From Aquabacter spiritensis (GTDB taxonomy: Bacteria; Pseudomonadota; Alphaproteobacteria; Rhizobiales; Xanthobacteraceae): 64,000 bases of DNA. A program made the position numbers and the translations under genes. Location of the stretch: assembly GCF_004346185.1 (NCBI RefSeq), contig NZ_SMAI01000003.1, positions 1 through 64,000 of the forward strand. The letters are read 5' to 3'. Under the pieces are notes generated by a model. The model did no database searches. It saw only the letters and a program-made list of their open reading frames with translations, and had not been told where the DNA came from. Below, one piece after another: positions 19,002 to 27,676 of this stretch (position 1 is its first letter; each line of letters starts with the position of its first letter).

Positions 19002-19373
19002 ATGATCCTCTGGCTCCGCATTCTGATGGTCGCCGCCGGCCTGTTCGGCGCCAGCGGCGTCGCCGCCGCGGCCGTCTCGGCCCACCTTGTGGGCGGCGCC
19101 TCGCTCGCGACCGCCGCGACCTTTCTCATGATCCACGCCGCAGCGCTCGCCGGCCTCTGCGCGCTCGCGCTGCATATCGGGCGCGGCCGCACCGCCCTCC
19201 TCGTCGGGGCGAGCGCCATCGCCGTCGGCACCATCCTGTTCTCGGGGGATCTCGCGCTGCGCGCCTTGATGGAAATCAAGCTGCTGTGGGGTACCGCCCC
19301 GACCGGTGGCAGCCTGATGATCGCCGGCTGGCTGGTGGCCGCGTTTGGCGGCGCGCGCCTCGCCCGGCGCTGA
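19002..19373 (+). CDS. DUF423 family membrane protein
   Basis: A 123-residue, four-span membrane protein of the DUF423 (YgdD) type. Spans lie at about residues 5-25, 38-58, 68-88 and 98-118. Typical features are GLFGASGVAAAAVSAHL in the first part and ILFSGDLALRALM in the third span. The family is widespread, lies in the inner membrane, and its function is unknown. A TATAAA-like -10 at about 18968 may drive it. It diverges from acsA and converges with the flavin-type oxidase gene, with a palindromic hairpin between the stops. Confidence 0.85.
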   Translation: MILWLRILMVAAGLFGASGVAAAAVSAHLVGGASLATAATFLMIHAAALAGLCALALHIGRGRTALLVGASAIAVGTILFSGDLALRALMEIKLLWGTAPTGGSLMIAGWLVAAFGGARLARR

Positions 19374-19388
19374 CGCGGCGGGCCTTAT

Positions 19389-19422
19389 TTTCCTGCGGAA
19401 ACGATCGAGTTTCCGCAGGAAA
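19389..19422. terminator. Nested-palindrome hairpin between convergent genes
   Basis: TTTCCTGCGGAAAC-GATCGA-GTTTCCGCAGGAAA forms a perfect 14-base-pair stem with a six-base loop. Each arm is itself a small palindrome (TTTCC-TGC-GGAAA). GGAAACGATCG is also repeated directly. A tract of A or T on either side of the GC core suits bidirectional termination, and it could alternatively be a REP-like element. Confidence 0.65.
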
Positions 19423-19445
19423 CGATCGGTGCGCCGGGACTGAGT

Positions 19446-19916
19446 CTACATGCGGAGCTTGGCATTCTCGCCGAGGTCGGCGCGCTTTTCCTGCAGGATC
19501 GCGGTCGCCATCTTGACCCCGGTCACCAGGCTGTTGTCGCCCTTCCAGATCTCGGCCTGATCCGGCGTCACCTTGATCAGGCGTGCATTGGGGTCCTCCG
19601 GGCCGCCCGGGAAGAAGGCTTCCATCGCCGAGGACCAGATCTCCTTCAGCTTCGCCACGTCGCGGACCACCTCGGCGGTGCCGGACACCGACAGATAGAA
19701 GCGGTCGTTCGGCTCGGCATAGGCGATGCAGACCTGCGGATCGCGTTCGATCTCGTCATCCTTGGCGGAGCGGACATCGGTGACGAACCAGACGACGCCG
19801 TCCGCCGGCTTCGCGACCGGCGCCATCGGGCGCGCGCGCAGCCGGCCGCCATCGCGGTCGATGAGCATGCAGGCGTGGCGCGCCGCCATTTCGTGCCAAA
19901 TGTCCTGAACGTCCAT
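19446..19916 (-). CDS. Pyridoxamine 5'-phosphate oxidase-like (general stress protein 26 type)
   Basis: A 156-residue split-barrel flavin-binding protein. The pattern ACMLIDRDGGRLRARPMAP followed by VWFVTDVRSAKDDEI and YAEPNDRFYLSVSGTAEVV is characteristic of the GSP26/PNPOx-like family. The C-terminal part carries PDQAEIWKG. Such proteins bind FMN or F420; physiological substrates are mostly unknown. It is not PdxH, which is larger and differs in the phosphate-binding residues. It is a single gene, convergent with the DUF423 gene. Confidence 0.87.
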   Translation of the reverse strand: MDVQDIWHEMAARHACMLIDRDGGRLRARPMAPVAKPADGVVWFVTDVRSAKDDEIERDPQVCIAYAEPNDRFYLSVSGTAEVVRDVAKLKEIWSSAMEAFFPGGPEDPNARLIKVTPDQAEIWKGDNSLVTGVKMATAILQEKRADLGENAKLRM

Positions 19917-19978
19917 GAAAGCACCTCTCCGCTTCGCCCCGCCCCGTCAGGCAACGGTACAGGCGCGGTGCGGTTCCC

Positions 19979-20629
19979 TTACAGGCCGCGCGGGCGCCAG
20001 ACGCAGGTGTGCTTGATCTCCATGTCCTCGAGGTCGCGCGTCACCGGGACCCGGTATTCGGCGAGCATTTCCAGCCGGTCCTTGGGCAGATAGGTGCGGC
20101 CGGGATCACCGATCAGCACCGTCGCGCCGCGCCGCGCGAGCGCGCCGAGCCAGGCCGCGACGCGGCCCGCAAGGTCGCGCTCATAGCAGATATCGGCGGC
20201 GAGGATGACGTCCCAGCCGGCATCGCTGCCGACCAGGTCCCGCGTCTCGGTCTCCAGCGCCACCGCGTTCGCCGCCGCATTGAGTGCGATCGCGCCGTGC
20301 GCGAACCGGTCGATGTCGGCGCAGACCACCCGCGCCGCGCCGGCTTTGGCGGCGGCGATGCCGACCAGCCCCGAGCCGGATGCAAAATCCAGCACCACCC
20401 GCCCGGCCACCAGATCCGGCCGGTCCAGCACATAGCGCGCCAGCGCCTGCCCGCCGGCCCAGGCGAAGGCCCAGAAGGGCGGCGGCAGGCCCAGCTCTCC
20501 CAATTCCTCCTCGGTGCGGTGCCACAGGGGAACCGCCTCGTCGGCGACGTGGAGGCGGATCTCCGGCACCAGCGGCACGGGCCGCAGCCGCGTTTCGGCT
20601 TGGATGAAAGTGCGCGGATCAGGCCCCAC
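19979..20629 (-). CDS. METTL20/ETFB-lysine-methyltransferase-like SAM methyltransferase
   Basis: A 216-residue class I SAM-dependent methyltransferase. The N-terminal region has TFIQAETRLRPVPLVPEIRL and PPPFWAFAWAGGQALARYVL. Motif I is VLDFASGSGLVGIAAAKAGA, followed by VVCADIDRFA. The trailing DVILAADICYE matches the ETFB-KMT/nicotinamide-methylase-like group. Homologues in human mitochondria and Agrobacterium methylate lysines of the ETF beta subunit, and the bacterial one also ribosomal L7/L12. The GTG start overlaps the EVE gene's TAG by one base (TAGTG), implying coupling. etfB lies about 3 kb away on the same strand. Confidence 0.78.
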   Translation of the reverse strand: MGPDPRTFIQAETRLRPVPLVPEIRLHVADEAVPLWHRTEEELGELGLPPPFWAFAWAGGQALARYVLDRPDLVAGRVVLDFASGSGLVGIAAAKAGAARVVCADIDRFAHGAIALNAAANAVALETETRDLVGSDAGWDVILAADICYERDLAGRVAAWLGALARRGATVLIGDPGRTYLPKDRLEMLAEYRVPVTRDLEDMEIKHTCVWRPRGL

Positions 20630-21042
20630 TACATCGCGCCATAGGCGAGGATCATCTCCCATTCGGCGTCCGTGACCGGCTGGACCGAAAGGCGGGAGAA
20701 TTTGACCAGCGCCATCTCTGACAGCCGCGGATCGCCCTTGATCGTCTCGAGCGTGACGGGGGTCTTCAGCGGCCGCACCGCCTTCAGGTCGACCATGACG
20801 AACTTGCCGCTCGGGTCGGAGGGGTCGGGATAGGCCGTGCGGATCACCTCGACGAGGCCGACGATCTCCTTGCCCTCGTTGGAATGATAGAAGAAGCCCT
20901 GCTCGCCGACCTTCATCGCCATGAGATTGAGCTTGGCGGAATGGTTGCGCACCCCGTCCCAATGGGTACCGCCGGCCCCGGCGGCGACCTGCTGGTCCCA
21001 GGACCATTTTTCCGGCTCGGACTTGTAAAGCCAATGGGCCAT
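20629..21042 (-). CDS. EVE domain-containing protein
   Basis: A 137-residue single-domain EVE protein of the PUA-like superfamily. It starts MAHWLYKSEPEKWSWDQQ and continues with WDGVRNHSAKLNLMAMK, GFFYHSNEGKEIVGLVEV and the conserved C-terminal LVKFSRLSVQPVT. EVE domains bind modified bases in nucleic acids. In stand-alone housekeeping form they may act on RNA, and the precise role is unsettled. A strong GGGGAGGAGG ribosome site precedes the ATG at 21042. It is the first gene of a two-gene unit with the methyltransferase. Confidence 0.93.
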   Translation of the reverse strand: MAHWLYKSEPEKWSWDQQVAAGAGGTHWDGVRNHSAKLNLMAMKVGEQGFFYHSNEGKEIVGLVEVIRTAYPDPSDPSGKFVMVDLKAVRPLKTPVTLETIKGDPRLSEMALVKFSRLSVQPVTDAEWEMILAYGAM

Positions 21043-21228
21043 CCCGGCCTCCTCCCCTGCGGCGACCCCCGCCTTTAGCGAGGCCATGGCGGTCTTGGCA
21101 AGGGACCGTCTTCGAAACCGCTGCGGCGCCGCGGGCCCGGGCCTTCCACCCGGCGGAGCGGCGCAGTAGGGTCCCGCCGCGCGGGATGCCGGGCCGCTTC
21201 GCCCGGCGATCGCGCCAGGGAGGATTTC

Positions 21229-21528
21229 ATGGTCTTTGAAATTGCGCAGCTCACCATCAAGGACGGCGAGGACGCCGCGTTCGAGGCCGGCGCCAAGAAG
21301 GCGGTGCCGCTGTTCCAGCGCGCCAAGGGCTGTCTCGGCATGCGCGTCGAGCGCTCGATCGAGCATCCGCAGAATTACACGCTGATCGTGGAATGGGAGA
21401 CGGTCGAGGACCACATGGTCCATTTCCGCAATTCGGCGGATTTCCAGGAATGGCGCGCGCTGGTCGGCGGCACCTTCGCCGCCCCGCCGCAGGTGCATCA
21501 TACGACCGTCGCGCTGGACGGCTTCTGA
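21229..21528 (+). CDS. Antibiotic biosynthesis monooxygenase (ABM) domain protein
   Basis: A 99-residue ferredoxin-like dimeric alpha/beta-barrel protein. It carries EIAQLTIKDGEDAAFEAGAK, the long helix region, and YTLIVEWETVEDHMVHFRNS, which is typical for ABM domains. These act as small cofactor-free or haem-handling oxygenases, or have unknown roles. No oxygenase substrate is suggested by the context. GGGAGG lies 5 bases before the ATG. It converges with the hydroxybutyryl-CoA dehydrogenase gene. Confidence 0.88.
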   Translation: MVFEIAQLTIKDGEDAAFEAGAKKAVPLFQRAKGCLGMRVERSIEHPQNYTLIVEWETVEDHMVHFRNSADFQEWRALVGGTFAAPPQVHHTTVALDGF

Positions 21529-21539
21529 CCCTGCGGGGT

Positions 21540-21572
21540 CCCGCGGGCCGTGCCGGAGGGGCGGCCCGCGGG
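21540..21572. terminator. GC-rich hairpin between convergent genes
   Basis: CCCGCGGGCCG and CGGCCCGCGGG form a perfect 11-base-pair stem around an 11-base loop. It lies between the stop codons of the ABM gene and the hydroxybutyryl-CoA dehydrogenase gene. No T-tract is seen, so Rho may also contribute. Confidence 0.5.
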
Positions 21573-21588
21573 CTCAGACCGCCGCGTC

Positions 21589-22470
21589 TCAGCGCGTGGG
21601 GACGGGTTTCTCGCCGCGATAATCGTAGAAGCCGCGCTGGGTCTTCCGGCCGAGCCACCCGGCCTCGACATATTTCACCAGAAGCGGGCAGGGGCGGTAT
21701 TTGCTGTCCGCCAGCCCCTCGTGCAGCACCTGCATGATGGCGAGGCAGGTGTCGAGGCCGATGAAATCGGCGAGCTGGAGCGGCCCCATCGGATGGTTGG
21801 CGCCGAGCTTCATCGCCCGGTCGATCGCATCCACCGAGCCGACGCCCTCATAAAGGGTGTAGATCGCCTCGTTGATCATCGGCAGCAGGATGCGGTTGAC
21901 GATGAAGGCGGGAAAATCCTCCGCCACCGCATAGGTCTTGTTCAGCCGGGTGACGAACTTCTTGGACAGTTCGAACGTGTCGTCGTCGGTGGCGATGCCG
22001 CGCACCAGCTCCACCAGCTCCATGAGCGGCACCGGATTCATGAAATGAATGCCGATGAAGCGCTCGGGCCGGTCGGTCGACGCGGCGAGGCGGGTGATGG
22101 AAATCGACGAGGTGTTGCTGGCGAGCAGCGCGTCCGGACGCAGAGCGGCGCACAGATCGGAGAAGATCTTGCGCTTCACCTCCTCGCGCTCGGTCGCCGA
22201 TTCGATCACGAGGTCGCATTCGGCGAGGCCGTCGATGGTCGTCACGCCCGAGATCCGGGCGAGCGCCTGCTGCCGGTCCTCCTCGGTGACGGTGCCCTTC
22301 GCCACCTGCTTCGCCATATTGCCGTTGATGGTCGCGAGCCCGGAACGGACGCGGTCCGGATCGGCATCGTTGAGCATCACGTCATAGCCGGCCAAAGCGC
22401 AGACATGGGCGATGCCGTTGCCCATCTGACCGGCCCCGATCACCCCGACCTTCTTGATCTCGAGCGGCAT
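21589..22470 (-). CDS. 3-hydroxybutyryl-CoA dehydrogenase
   Basis: NAD(P)-dependent dehydrogenase acting on 3-hydroxybutyryl-CoA, 293 residues. Motif VIGAGQMGNGIAHVCALAGY is the Rossmann loop. SNTSSISITRLAA and FIGIHFMNPVPLMELVELVR are the family signature, with the catalytic His in HFMNP. The C-terminal domain shows GVGSVDAIDRAMKLGANHPMG. It follows etfA by 41 bases on the same strand, so it probably belongs to an etfB-etfA-hbd unit serving fatty-acid or polyhydroxybutyrate metabolism. The name hbd or paaH would fit; I give no symbol because the physiological pathway is not fixed. Confidence 0.95.
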   Translation of the reverse strand: MPLEIKKVGVIGAGQMGNGIAHVCALAGYDVMLNDADPDRVRSGLATINGNMAKQVAKGTVTEEDRQQALARISGVTTIDGLAECDLVIESATEREEVKRKIFSDLCAALRPDALLASNTSSISITRLAASTDRPERFIGIHFMNPVPLMELVELVRGIATDDDTFELSKKFVTRLNKTYAVAEDFPAFIVNRILLPMINEAIYTLYEGVGSVDAIDRAMKLGANHPMGPLQLADFIGLDTCLAIMQVLHEGLADSKYRPCPLLVKYVEAGWLGRKTQRGFYDYRGEKPVPTR

Positions 22471-22511
22471 GATGCTCTCGTCTTTCGCCTGCTTGAGGGC
22501 TCGCGGTGCCG

Positions 22512-23456
22512 TCAGCCCTTGACCTTGGCGATTTCCGCCTGGAACTCCGGCACCACCGAGAACAGATCGCCCACCAGGCCGTAATCGGCAACCTGGAAAA
22601 TCGGCGCCTCCTCGTCCTTGTTGATGGCGACGATGACCTTGGAATCCTTCATGCCGGCGAGATGCTGGATGGCGCCGGAAATGCCCACGGCGACATACAG
22701 CTCGGGCGCCACGACCTTGCCGGTCTGGCCGACCTGGAGGTCGTTCGGCGCATAGCCGGCATCCACCGCGGCGCGCGAGGCGCCGACCGCCGCGCCCAGC
22801 GCGTCGGCGAGCGGCTCGATCACCTCGCTGAACTTCTCCTTCGACTGCAGCGCGCGGCCACCCGAGACGATGATCCGCGCTGCGGTCAGTTCCGGCCGGG
22901 TGGAGGCCGAGAGCGCCTCCTCGACGAAGGCGGAGACGCCGGGATCCTCGCCGGCCGAAGCCGGCTCCACGGGCGCCGATCCACCCTCGCCGGTCGCGGC
23001 GAAGGAGGCGGTGCGCACCGTGATCACCTTCTTGGCCTCGGCGCTCTGCACCGTCTGGATCGCATTGCCGGCATAGATCGGCCGCTCGAACGTGTCGGGC
23101 GAGACCACTTTGACGATGTCGGAAATCTGCATCACGTCGAGCAGCGCGGCGACCCGCGGCAAAACGTTCTTCACCATCGCCGTGGAGGGGCCGACGATCG
23201 CGTCATAGCCGCCGGCAAGGCCGACGATCAGGGCGGCGAGCGGCTCGGCGAGGCGGTTGGCATAAATCGGGCCGTCGGCCAGCAGCACCTTTTCCACGCC
23301 CGAGAGCTTGGCGGCCGCATCGGCGACGGCGGCGGCATCGGCGCCCGCGACCAGCACATGCACCGGCGCGCCCAAGGCGGCGGCGGCGGTCAGGGCCTTG
23401 GCGGTGACGCCGTTGAGGGTCTTGTTGTCGTGTTCGGCGATCAGCAGCGTCGTCAT
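22512..23456 (-). CDS. etfA: Electron transfer flavoprotein alpha subunit
   Basis: FAD-binding alpha subunit of ETF, which passes electrons from acyl-CoA dehydrogenases to the quinone pool through ETF-QO. The length of 314 residues is normal. The N-terminal domain is followed by the FAD domain with [54 protein letters not shown] and the ending [20 protein letters not shown]. Its ATG overlaps the etfB stop by one base (TGATG), so both subunits are made together. The hydroxybutyryl-CoA dehydrogenase gene follows. Confidence 0.97.
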   Translation of the reverse strand: MTTLLIAEHDNKTLNGVTAKALTAAAALGAPVHVLVAGADAAAVADAAAKLSGVEKVLLADGPIYANRLAEPLAALIVGLAGGYDAIVGPSTAMVKNVLPRVAALLDVMQISDIVKVVSPDTFERPIYAGNAIQTVQSAEAKKVITVRTASFAATGEGGSAPVEPASAGEDPGVSAFVEEALSASTRPELTAARIIVSGGRALQSKEKFSEVIEPLADALGAAVGASRAAVDAGYAPNDLQVGQTGKVVAPELYVAVGISGAIQHLAGMKDSKVIVAINKDEEAPIFQVADYGLVGDLFSVVPEFQAEIAKVKG

Positions 23457-24205
23457 CAGATCACCCCAGCCTCGTCCTTCAGCTTCGCCACCAGCTCGGC
23501 GGGCGAGCTGACCTTCACGCCCGCCGTGCGGCCGGACGGTTCGGACGTCTTCAGCACCTTCAGGCGCGGCGTCACGTCCACCCCGTAGCTGTCGGGGGAT
23601 TTTTCGTCGATCGGCTTCTTCTTCGCCTTCATGATGTTCGGCAGCGACGCGTAGCGCGGCTCGTTGAGGCGCAAATCGGTCGTGACGATGGCGGGCAAAG
23701 TGAGCTTCACGGTCTGCGCCCCGCCATCGATCTCGCGGGTCACCAGCGCGGCGTCCGCCTCGAGCACGACCTTGGAGGCGAAGGTGCCCTGGCCCCAGCC
23801 GAGCAGCGCCGCCAGCATCTGGCCGGTCTGGTTGGCGTCGTCGTCGATCGCCTGCTTGCCGAGGATGACGAGATCGGGCTTTTCGTCACCGACCACGCCC
23901 TTCAGAATTTTCGCGACCGCGAGCGGCTCGGTCCCGGCCTCGGTCTTCACCAGGATCCCCCGGTCGGCGCCCATCGCGAGGGCGGTGCGCAGCGTCTCGG
24001 ACGCCTGGGCGGGGCCGATCGACACAACGACCACTTCGGTCGCCTTGCCGGCCTCCTTGAGCCGCAGCGCCTCTTCGACGGCGATCTCGTCGAACGGGTT
24101 CATCGACATCTTGACGTTGGCGAGTTCGACGCCCGACCCGTCGCTCTTCACCCGCACCTTGACGTTATAGTCGACGACTCGTTTGACGGGGACGAGGATC
24201 TTCAT
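23456..24205 (-). CDS. etfB: Electron transfer flavoprotein beta subunit
   Basis: AMP-binding beta subunit of ETF, 249 residues. It begins [19 protein letters not shown], followed by [20 protein letters not shown] and [20 protein letters not shown]. The recognition loop [18 protein letters not shown] lies near residues 180-197. In the human protein the lysines of this loop are methylated by METTL20. The same lysines are kept here and a METTL20-like methyltransferase is encoded 3 kb away. It is the first gene of the operon with etfA. Confidence 0.97.
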   Translation of the reverse strand: MKILVPVKRVVDYNVKVRVKSDGSGVELANVKMSMNPFDEIAVEEALRLKEAGKATEVVVVSIGPAQASETLRTALAMGADRGILVKTEAGTEPLAVAKILKGVVGDEKPDLVILGKQAIDDDANQTGQMLAALLGWGQGTFASKVVLEADAALVTREIDGGAQTVKLTLPAIVTTDLRLNEPRYASLPNIMKAKKKPIDEKSPDSYGVDVTPRLKVLKTSEPSGRTAGVKVSSPAELVAKLKDEAGVI

Positions 24206-24325
24206 GCGGGCGCGCTCCCCTGGACCGGCTCTCTGGCGACAAGGCTTCGAACAAGGCTCCGGGAAGGACTCCCGAAGCGCGTTTGCCGCGGCGGAACCCG
24301 CAGCGCAGCAAACCTTGGGGGCGGC

Positions 24326-24354
24326 ACCCTAGGAGTGCCCCCCGACCCTGTCAA
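24326..24354 (-). promoter_or_regulatory. Probable sigma-70 promoter of the etfBA operon
   Basis: On the minus strand TTGACA (24354-24349) is separated by 17 bases from TAGGGT (24331-24326). Transcription would start about 110 bases before the etfB ATG. An inverted repeat GGCAC-N7-GTGCC (24323-24339) overlaps the -10 and might serve as an operator. Confidence 0.45.
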
Positions 24355-24396
24355 CGCCGAAGCCGACGCCCGATCCCGCCGGCCGGCGGGGACCGC

Positions 24397-25890
24397 TCAC
24401 CGCTCCCGGAACGAGTGGGTCAGTGCGTCGGTCAGCGGCCGGGTGAGGTAGGACATGACGCTGCGCTCGCCGGTGTTGAACACGACTTCGGCAGGCATTC
24501 CGGGCCGCAGCCGCACCTTCATGTCGTCGGGAATGTCGGTCTGGCTCACCGCCACGACCGCCTGATAATAAGGCTGGTGCGTGGTCTCGTCGATGAGGCG
24601 GTCGGGGGAGATGGTGCGCAATTCGCCGAGGATCAGCGGCGTGGTGCGCGAATGGAACGCGGGAAAGCGCACCTCGACGCTCTGGACGCCATTGTGCAGC
24701 CGGTCGATGTCGGTGGTCGGCACCTGCGCGTCGACGATCAGTTCCGCGTTCTGCGGCACGATTTCGAGCAAGGTGTCGCCGGGCCGCACCACGGCGCCCA
24801 CGGTGTAGATCTTGGGATTGATGTTCTGGACCACGCCGGCCCGTGGGGCGCGAATGTCGATGCGCTTCAGCACATTCTCGGAAATGTTCAGCTTTTCCTT
24901 CAGGTCGCTGATTTTCTGCCGGGTCTCGACGATGAGCTGCGCGACCTCTTCCTGCTGCTTCTGGGTGAGCTGCTGAATCTGCATGCGCATTTCGCCGATG
25001 GTCGCCTGCGCCTTCGCACCGTCGGCGATGTTGCGGCCGACCACGCCTTCGAGGCGTGCCTTCTCACGCTGGAGCTGGGCGAGGCGGGGCTTGGAGACGA
25101 GACCGCGGTCGCTCAGCTTCTGGATGCCCTGCAGCTCGTCCTCGATGAAATAGAGCTGCCGGTCGACCGAGGCGCGCTCGCGGCTGAGGCCGTCGATCTC
25201 GGTTTCGGCCTGCTCGATTCGGTTCTTCAGGATGCCGACCTGGCCATCCAGCGAGGCCTTGCGGTCCCGGAACTGCGCCTGCTGGTCGGAGATCGCCGCG
25301 CGCACCACGGGGTCGACGCTGCGCGCCATGAGACCCGCCGGAAAGACCACCGTGTCGGCCATCGCCCGCTCGGCCTCGAGCCGGGCCTCCTGGGCGAGCT
25401 GGACGTCGAGCTGAGCCCGCACGGAATCGAAATTGGCGAGCGAACTCGTCGGATCGAGCCGGAACAAGACCTGCCCCTCCGAGACCTGCTGGCCGTCGCG
25501 CACCAGGATCTCGGCGACGATGCCGCCTTCCAGATGCTGCACCACCTGGCGCCGGCTCTCCACCGATACCACGCCGGTCGCGATCACTGCGCTGTCGATC
25601 GAGGCGAGCGCCGCCCAGCCGCCGAACACGCCGAAAGTGAGGACGATGAGCCCGTAGCCCAAAGTCGCGACGCGGCGAAAATCGGCGTTGGGGACCGGCG
25701 CCGGAAGGCCGGAGGCGGGATCGGCGATCGCCGCTTCGCCGGGCGCGGCCGGGAGCAGCGCATCCTTCAGGCCCACGAGCCGCTGGCGCGCCGCCTGGAC
25801 GAGCGGCCCGGCGGAGTGCGGCACCCGATCGGCGAGCGCGCCCTTCAGATCGGCGAGACGCTGCACCGGGGTTCTGGTTGGCTGGCTCAT
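24397..25890 (-). CDS. Type I secretion periplasmic adaptor (HlyD/PrtE family)
   Basis: Membrane-fusion protein of a type I secretion system, 497 residues. The cytoplasmic N-terminus (1-70) is followed by one span (about 70-92, VATLGYGLIVLTFGVFGGWA). Then comes the lipoyl half-motif VSVESRRQVVQHLEGGIVAE, a long coiled coil at about 135-330 (for example QREKARLEGVVGRNIAD), and the second lipoyl half RIDIRAPRAGVVQNINPKI. The C-terminus ends in beta-barrel LRPGMPAEVVFNTGERSVMS, the typical PrtE/HlyD end. It lies one base downstream of the ATPase gene. No TolC-like outer membrane gene or RTX cargo is seen in the window. Confidence 0.93.
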   Translation of the reverse strand: MSQPTRTPVQRLADLKGALADRVPHSAGPLVQAARQRLVGLKDALLPAAPGEAAIADPASGLPAPVPNADFRRVATLGYGLIVLTFGVFGGWAALASIDSAVIATGVVSVESRRQVVQHLEGGIVAEILVRDGQQVSEGQVLFRLDPTSSLANFDSVRAQLDVQLAQEARLEAERAMADTVVFPAGLMARSVDPVVRAAISDQQAQFRDRKASLDGQVGILKNRIEQAETEIDGLSRERASVDRQLYFIEDELQGIQKLSDRGLVSKPRLAQLQREKARLEGVVGRNIADGAKAQATIGEMRMQIQQLTQKQQEEVAQLIVETRQKISDLKEKLNISENVLKRIDIRAPRAGVVQNINPKIYTVGAVVRPGDTLLEIVPQNAELIVDAQVPTTDIDRLHNGVQSVEVRFPAFHSRTTPLILGELRTISPDRLIDETTHQPYYQAVVAVSQTDIPDDMKVRLRPGMPAEVVFNTGERSVMSYLTRPLTDALTHSFRER

Positions 25891-25891
25891 G

Positions 25892-27676
25892 TCACGCCTC
25901 CACCGTCGCGCCTTCGGGCCGGCCCGCGACGCGCGCGGGCCCGCCGCCTTCGGGTTTCACCAGACGCGGCCCCAGCACCTTGGCCAGCACCTCGTCCCGC
26001 GGCCCGAAGCCGTGGACGGTGCCCTCGTTGAGCAGCAGGATCATGTCGCACAGGCCGAGGCTGTTGGTCTTGTGCGTCACCAGGATGACGGTCGAGCCGG
26101 CCTTCTTGAGCGCCAGCACGGCGGCGCCGAGCGCCTGCTCGCCGGCCGCGTCCAGGCTGGCATTCGGCTCGTCGAGCACGATCAGCTTCGGCTTGGCGTA
26201 GATCGCCCGCGCCAGGGCGACCCGCTGGCGCTGGCCGCCGGACAGCGAGGCGCCGGCCTCGCCGATATCGGTGTTGTAGCCCTGCGGCAGGCGCTGGATC
26301 ATTTCGTGGACGCCCGCCATCTGGGCCGCCTCGACGATCGCCGCCTCGTCCCGCTCGCCGAAGCGGGCGATATTGTCGGCGATCGTGCCGGCGAACAATT
26401 CGACGTCCTGCGGCAGATAGCCGAGCGAGCGGCCGAGCTGCTCGGGATCCCAATGCGAGAGTTCCGACCCGTCGAGCCGCACCGCACCCGCGCTCGGCGG
26501 CCAGACGCCGACCAGAACGCGGGCGAGGCTCGATTTCCCGGCCGCGCTCGGGCCGATCACGCCGAGCGTGGTGCCCGGCGGCACCGCGAACGACACGCCG
26601 CGCAGCACCGGAACGTCGCGCCCCGGCGCGTGGACGACGAGATTTTCGACCGAGAGGGCGCCGGCGGGATCCGGCAGGCGCATGCGGGGGGCGGGCGCCG
26701 GCGTCATGCGCATCAGCTCCTGCACCCGGCGATAGGCCGAGCGGGCCGAGACGATGCCCTTCCAATTGCCGATCGCGGTCTCGATCGGCTGGATGCAGCG
26801 GCCGACCACGATCGACGCCGCGATCATCATGCCCGGCGTGATCTCGCGCTCGATCGCGAGATAGGCGCCGACGCCGAGGATCACGCTCTGCATGAAGACG
26901 CGGTTGAACTTGGTGGCGGACACCAGGAAGGCCGCCCGGTCGGCGGCGAGCCCCTGCCAGCCGAGCGCGGCGCCGCGATGCTGGCCCCAGCGCTGGCGGA
27001 GCTGGCGCACCATGCCCATGGCCTGCAGCACCTCGGCATTGCGGAAGGTGGTCACGGCATGGTTGTTGGCGCTGATGTTCGCCTTGGTGGCGCGGTCGAG
27101 GATCGCCCGCGTGGCGCGGTCATTGGCATAAGCCAGCACGCCGGAAATCACGCAGCTCAGCACCGCCAGGATGCCGTAGACCGGGTGCAGCAGGGTCGCG
27201 AAGATGATGTAGATCGGCACCCAGGGCACGTCGCAGCAGGAGATCAGCCCCGGTCCGGCGAAGAAGTCGCGCACCGTGTCGACGTCGCGCAGTGCCTGGA
27301 CATGGCTCGGCGAGGGCCGCCGCAGGGAGGCGCGCTGCACCGCATCGAAGGCGTGCTCCTTGATGCTGTCGTCGAACTTCACGCCGGCACGCACCAGGAG
27401 TTGGGTGCGGAACGCCTCCAGCGCCGAGGCCACCATGTAGAGAATGGCCACGATCAAGGTCAGCAGGACCAGGGTCTGAATGCTCCGGCTGGACAGCACC
27501 CGGTCATAGACCTGCATCATGTAGATCGAGCCGGTCAGGCCCAGAATATTGATGAAGAACGAGAAGGCGATGACCGTCCACATCGCCGGCTTGACCGCCC
27601 GGACGGCGAGGTCGAGGGGCGTGGGCGGCAGCGCGCCGTGGATCTGCGAAGCCGCGATCGGCTGTGTCATGGTCAT
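25892..27676 (-). CDS. Type I secretion ATPase/permease (PrtD family)
   Basis: ABC exporter with fused membrane and ATPase domains, 594 residues. Five or six spans lie in the first 320 residues (for example VIAFSFFINILGLTGSIYMM). In the nucleotide domain Walker A is GPSAAGKSSLARVLVG, the signature is LSGGQRQRVALARAI, and Walker B is KLIVLDEPNASLD. No N-terminal C39 or degenerate C39 peptidase domain is present, so PrtD type and RTX-like cargo are expected. The ATG at 27676 has a GGGGGCGGA site; the frame stays open upstream, but that part is GC-rich noncoding. It couples to the adaptor gene. Confidence 0.93.
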   Translation of the reverse strand: MTMTQPIAASQIHGALPPTPLDLAVRAVKPAMWTVIAFSFFINILGLTGSIYMMQVYDRVLSSRSIQTLVLLTLIVAILYMVASALEAFRTQLLVRAGVKFDDSIKEHAFDAVQRASLRRPSPSHVQALRDVDTVRDFFAGPGLISCCDVPWVPIYIIFATLLHPVYGILAVLSCVISGVLAYANDRATRAILDRATKANISANNHAVTTFRNAEVLQAMGMVRQLRQRWGQHRGAALGWQGLAADRAAFLVSATKFNRVFMQSVILGVGAYLAIEREITPGMMIAASIVVGRCIQPIETAIGNWKGIVSARSAYRRVQELMRMTPAPAPRMRLPDPAGALSVENLVVHAPGRDVPVLRGVSFAVPPGTTLGVIGPSAAGKSSLARVLVGVWPPSAGAVRLDGSELSHWDPEQLGRSLGYLPQDVELFAGTIADNIARFGERDEAAIVEAAQMAGVHEMIQRLPQGYNTDIGEAGASLSGGQRQRVALARAIYAKPKLIVLDEPNASLDAAGEQALGAAVLALKKAGSTVILVTHKTNSLGLCDMILLLNEGTVHGFGPRDEVLAKVLGPRLVKPEGGGPARVAGRPEGATVEA

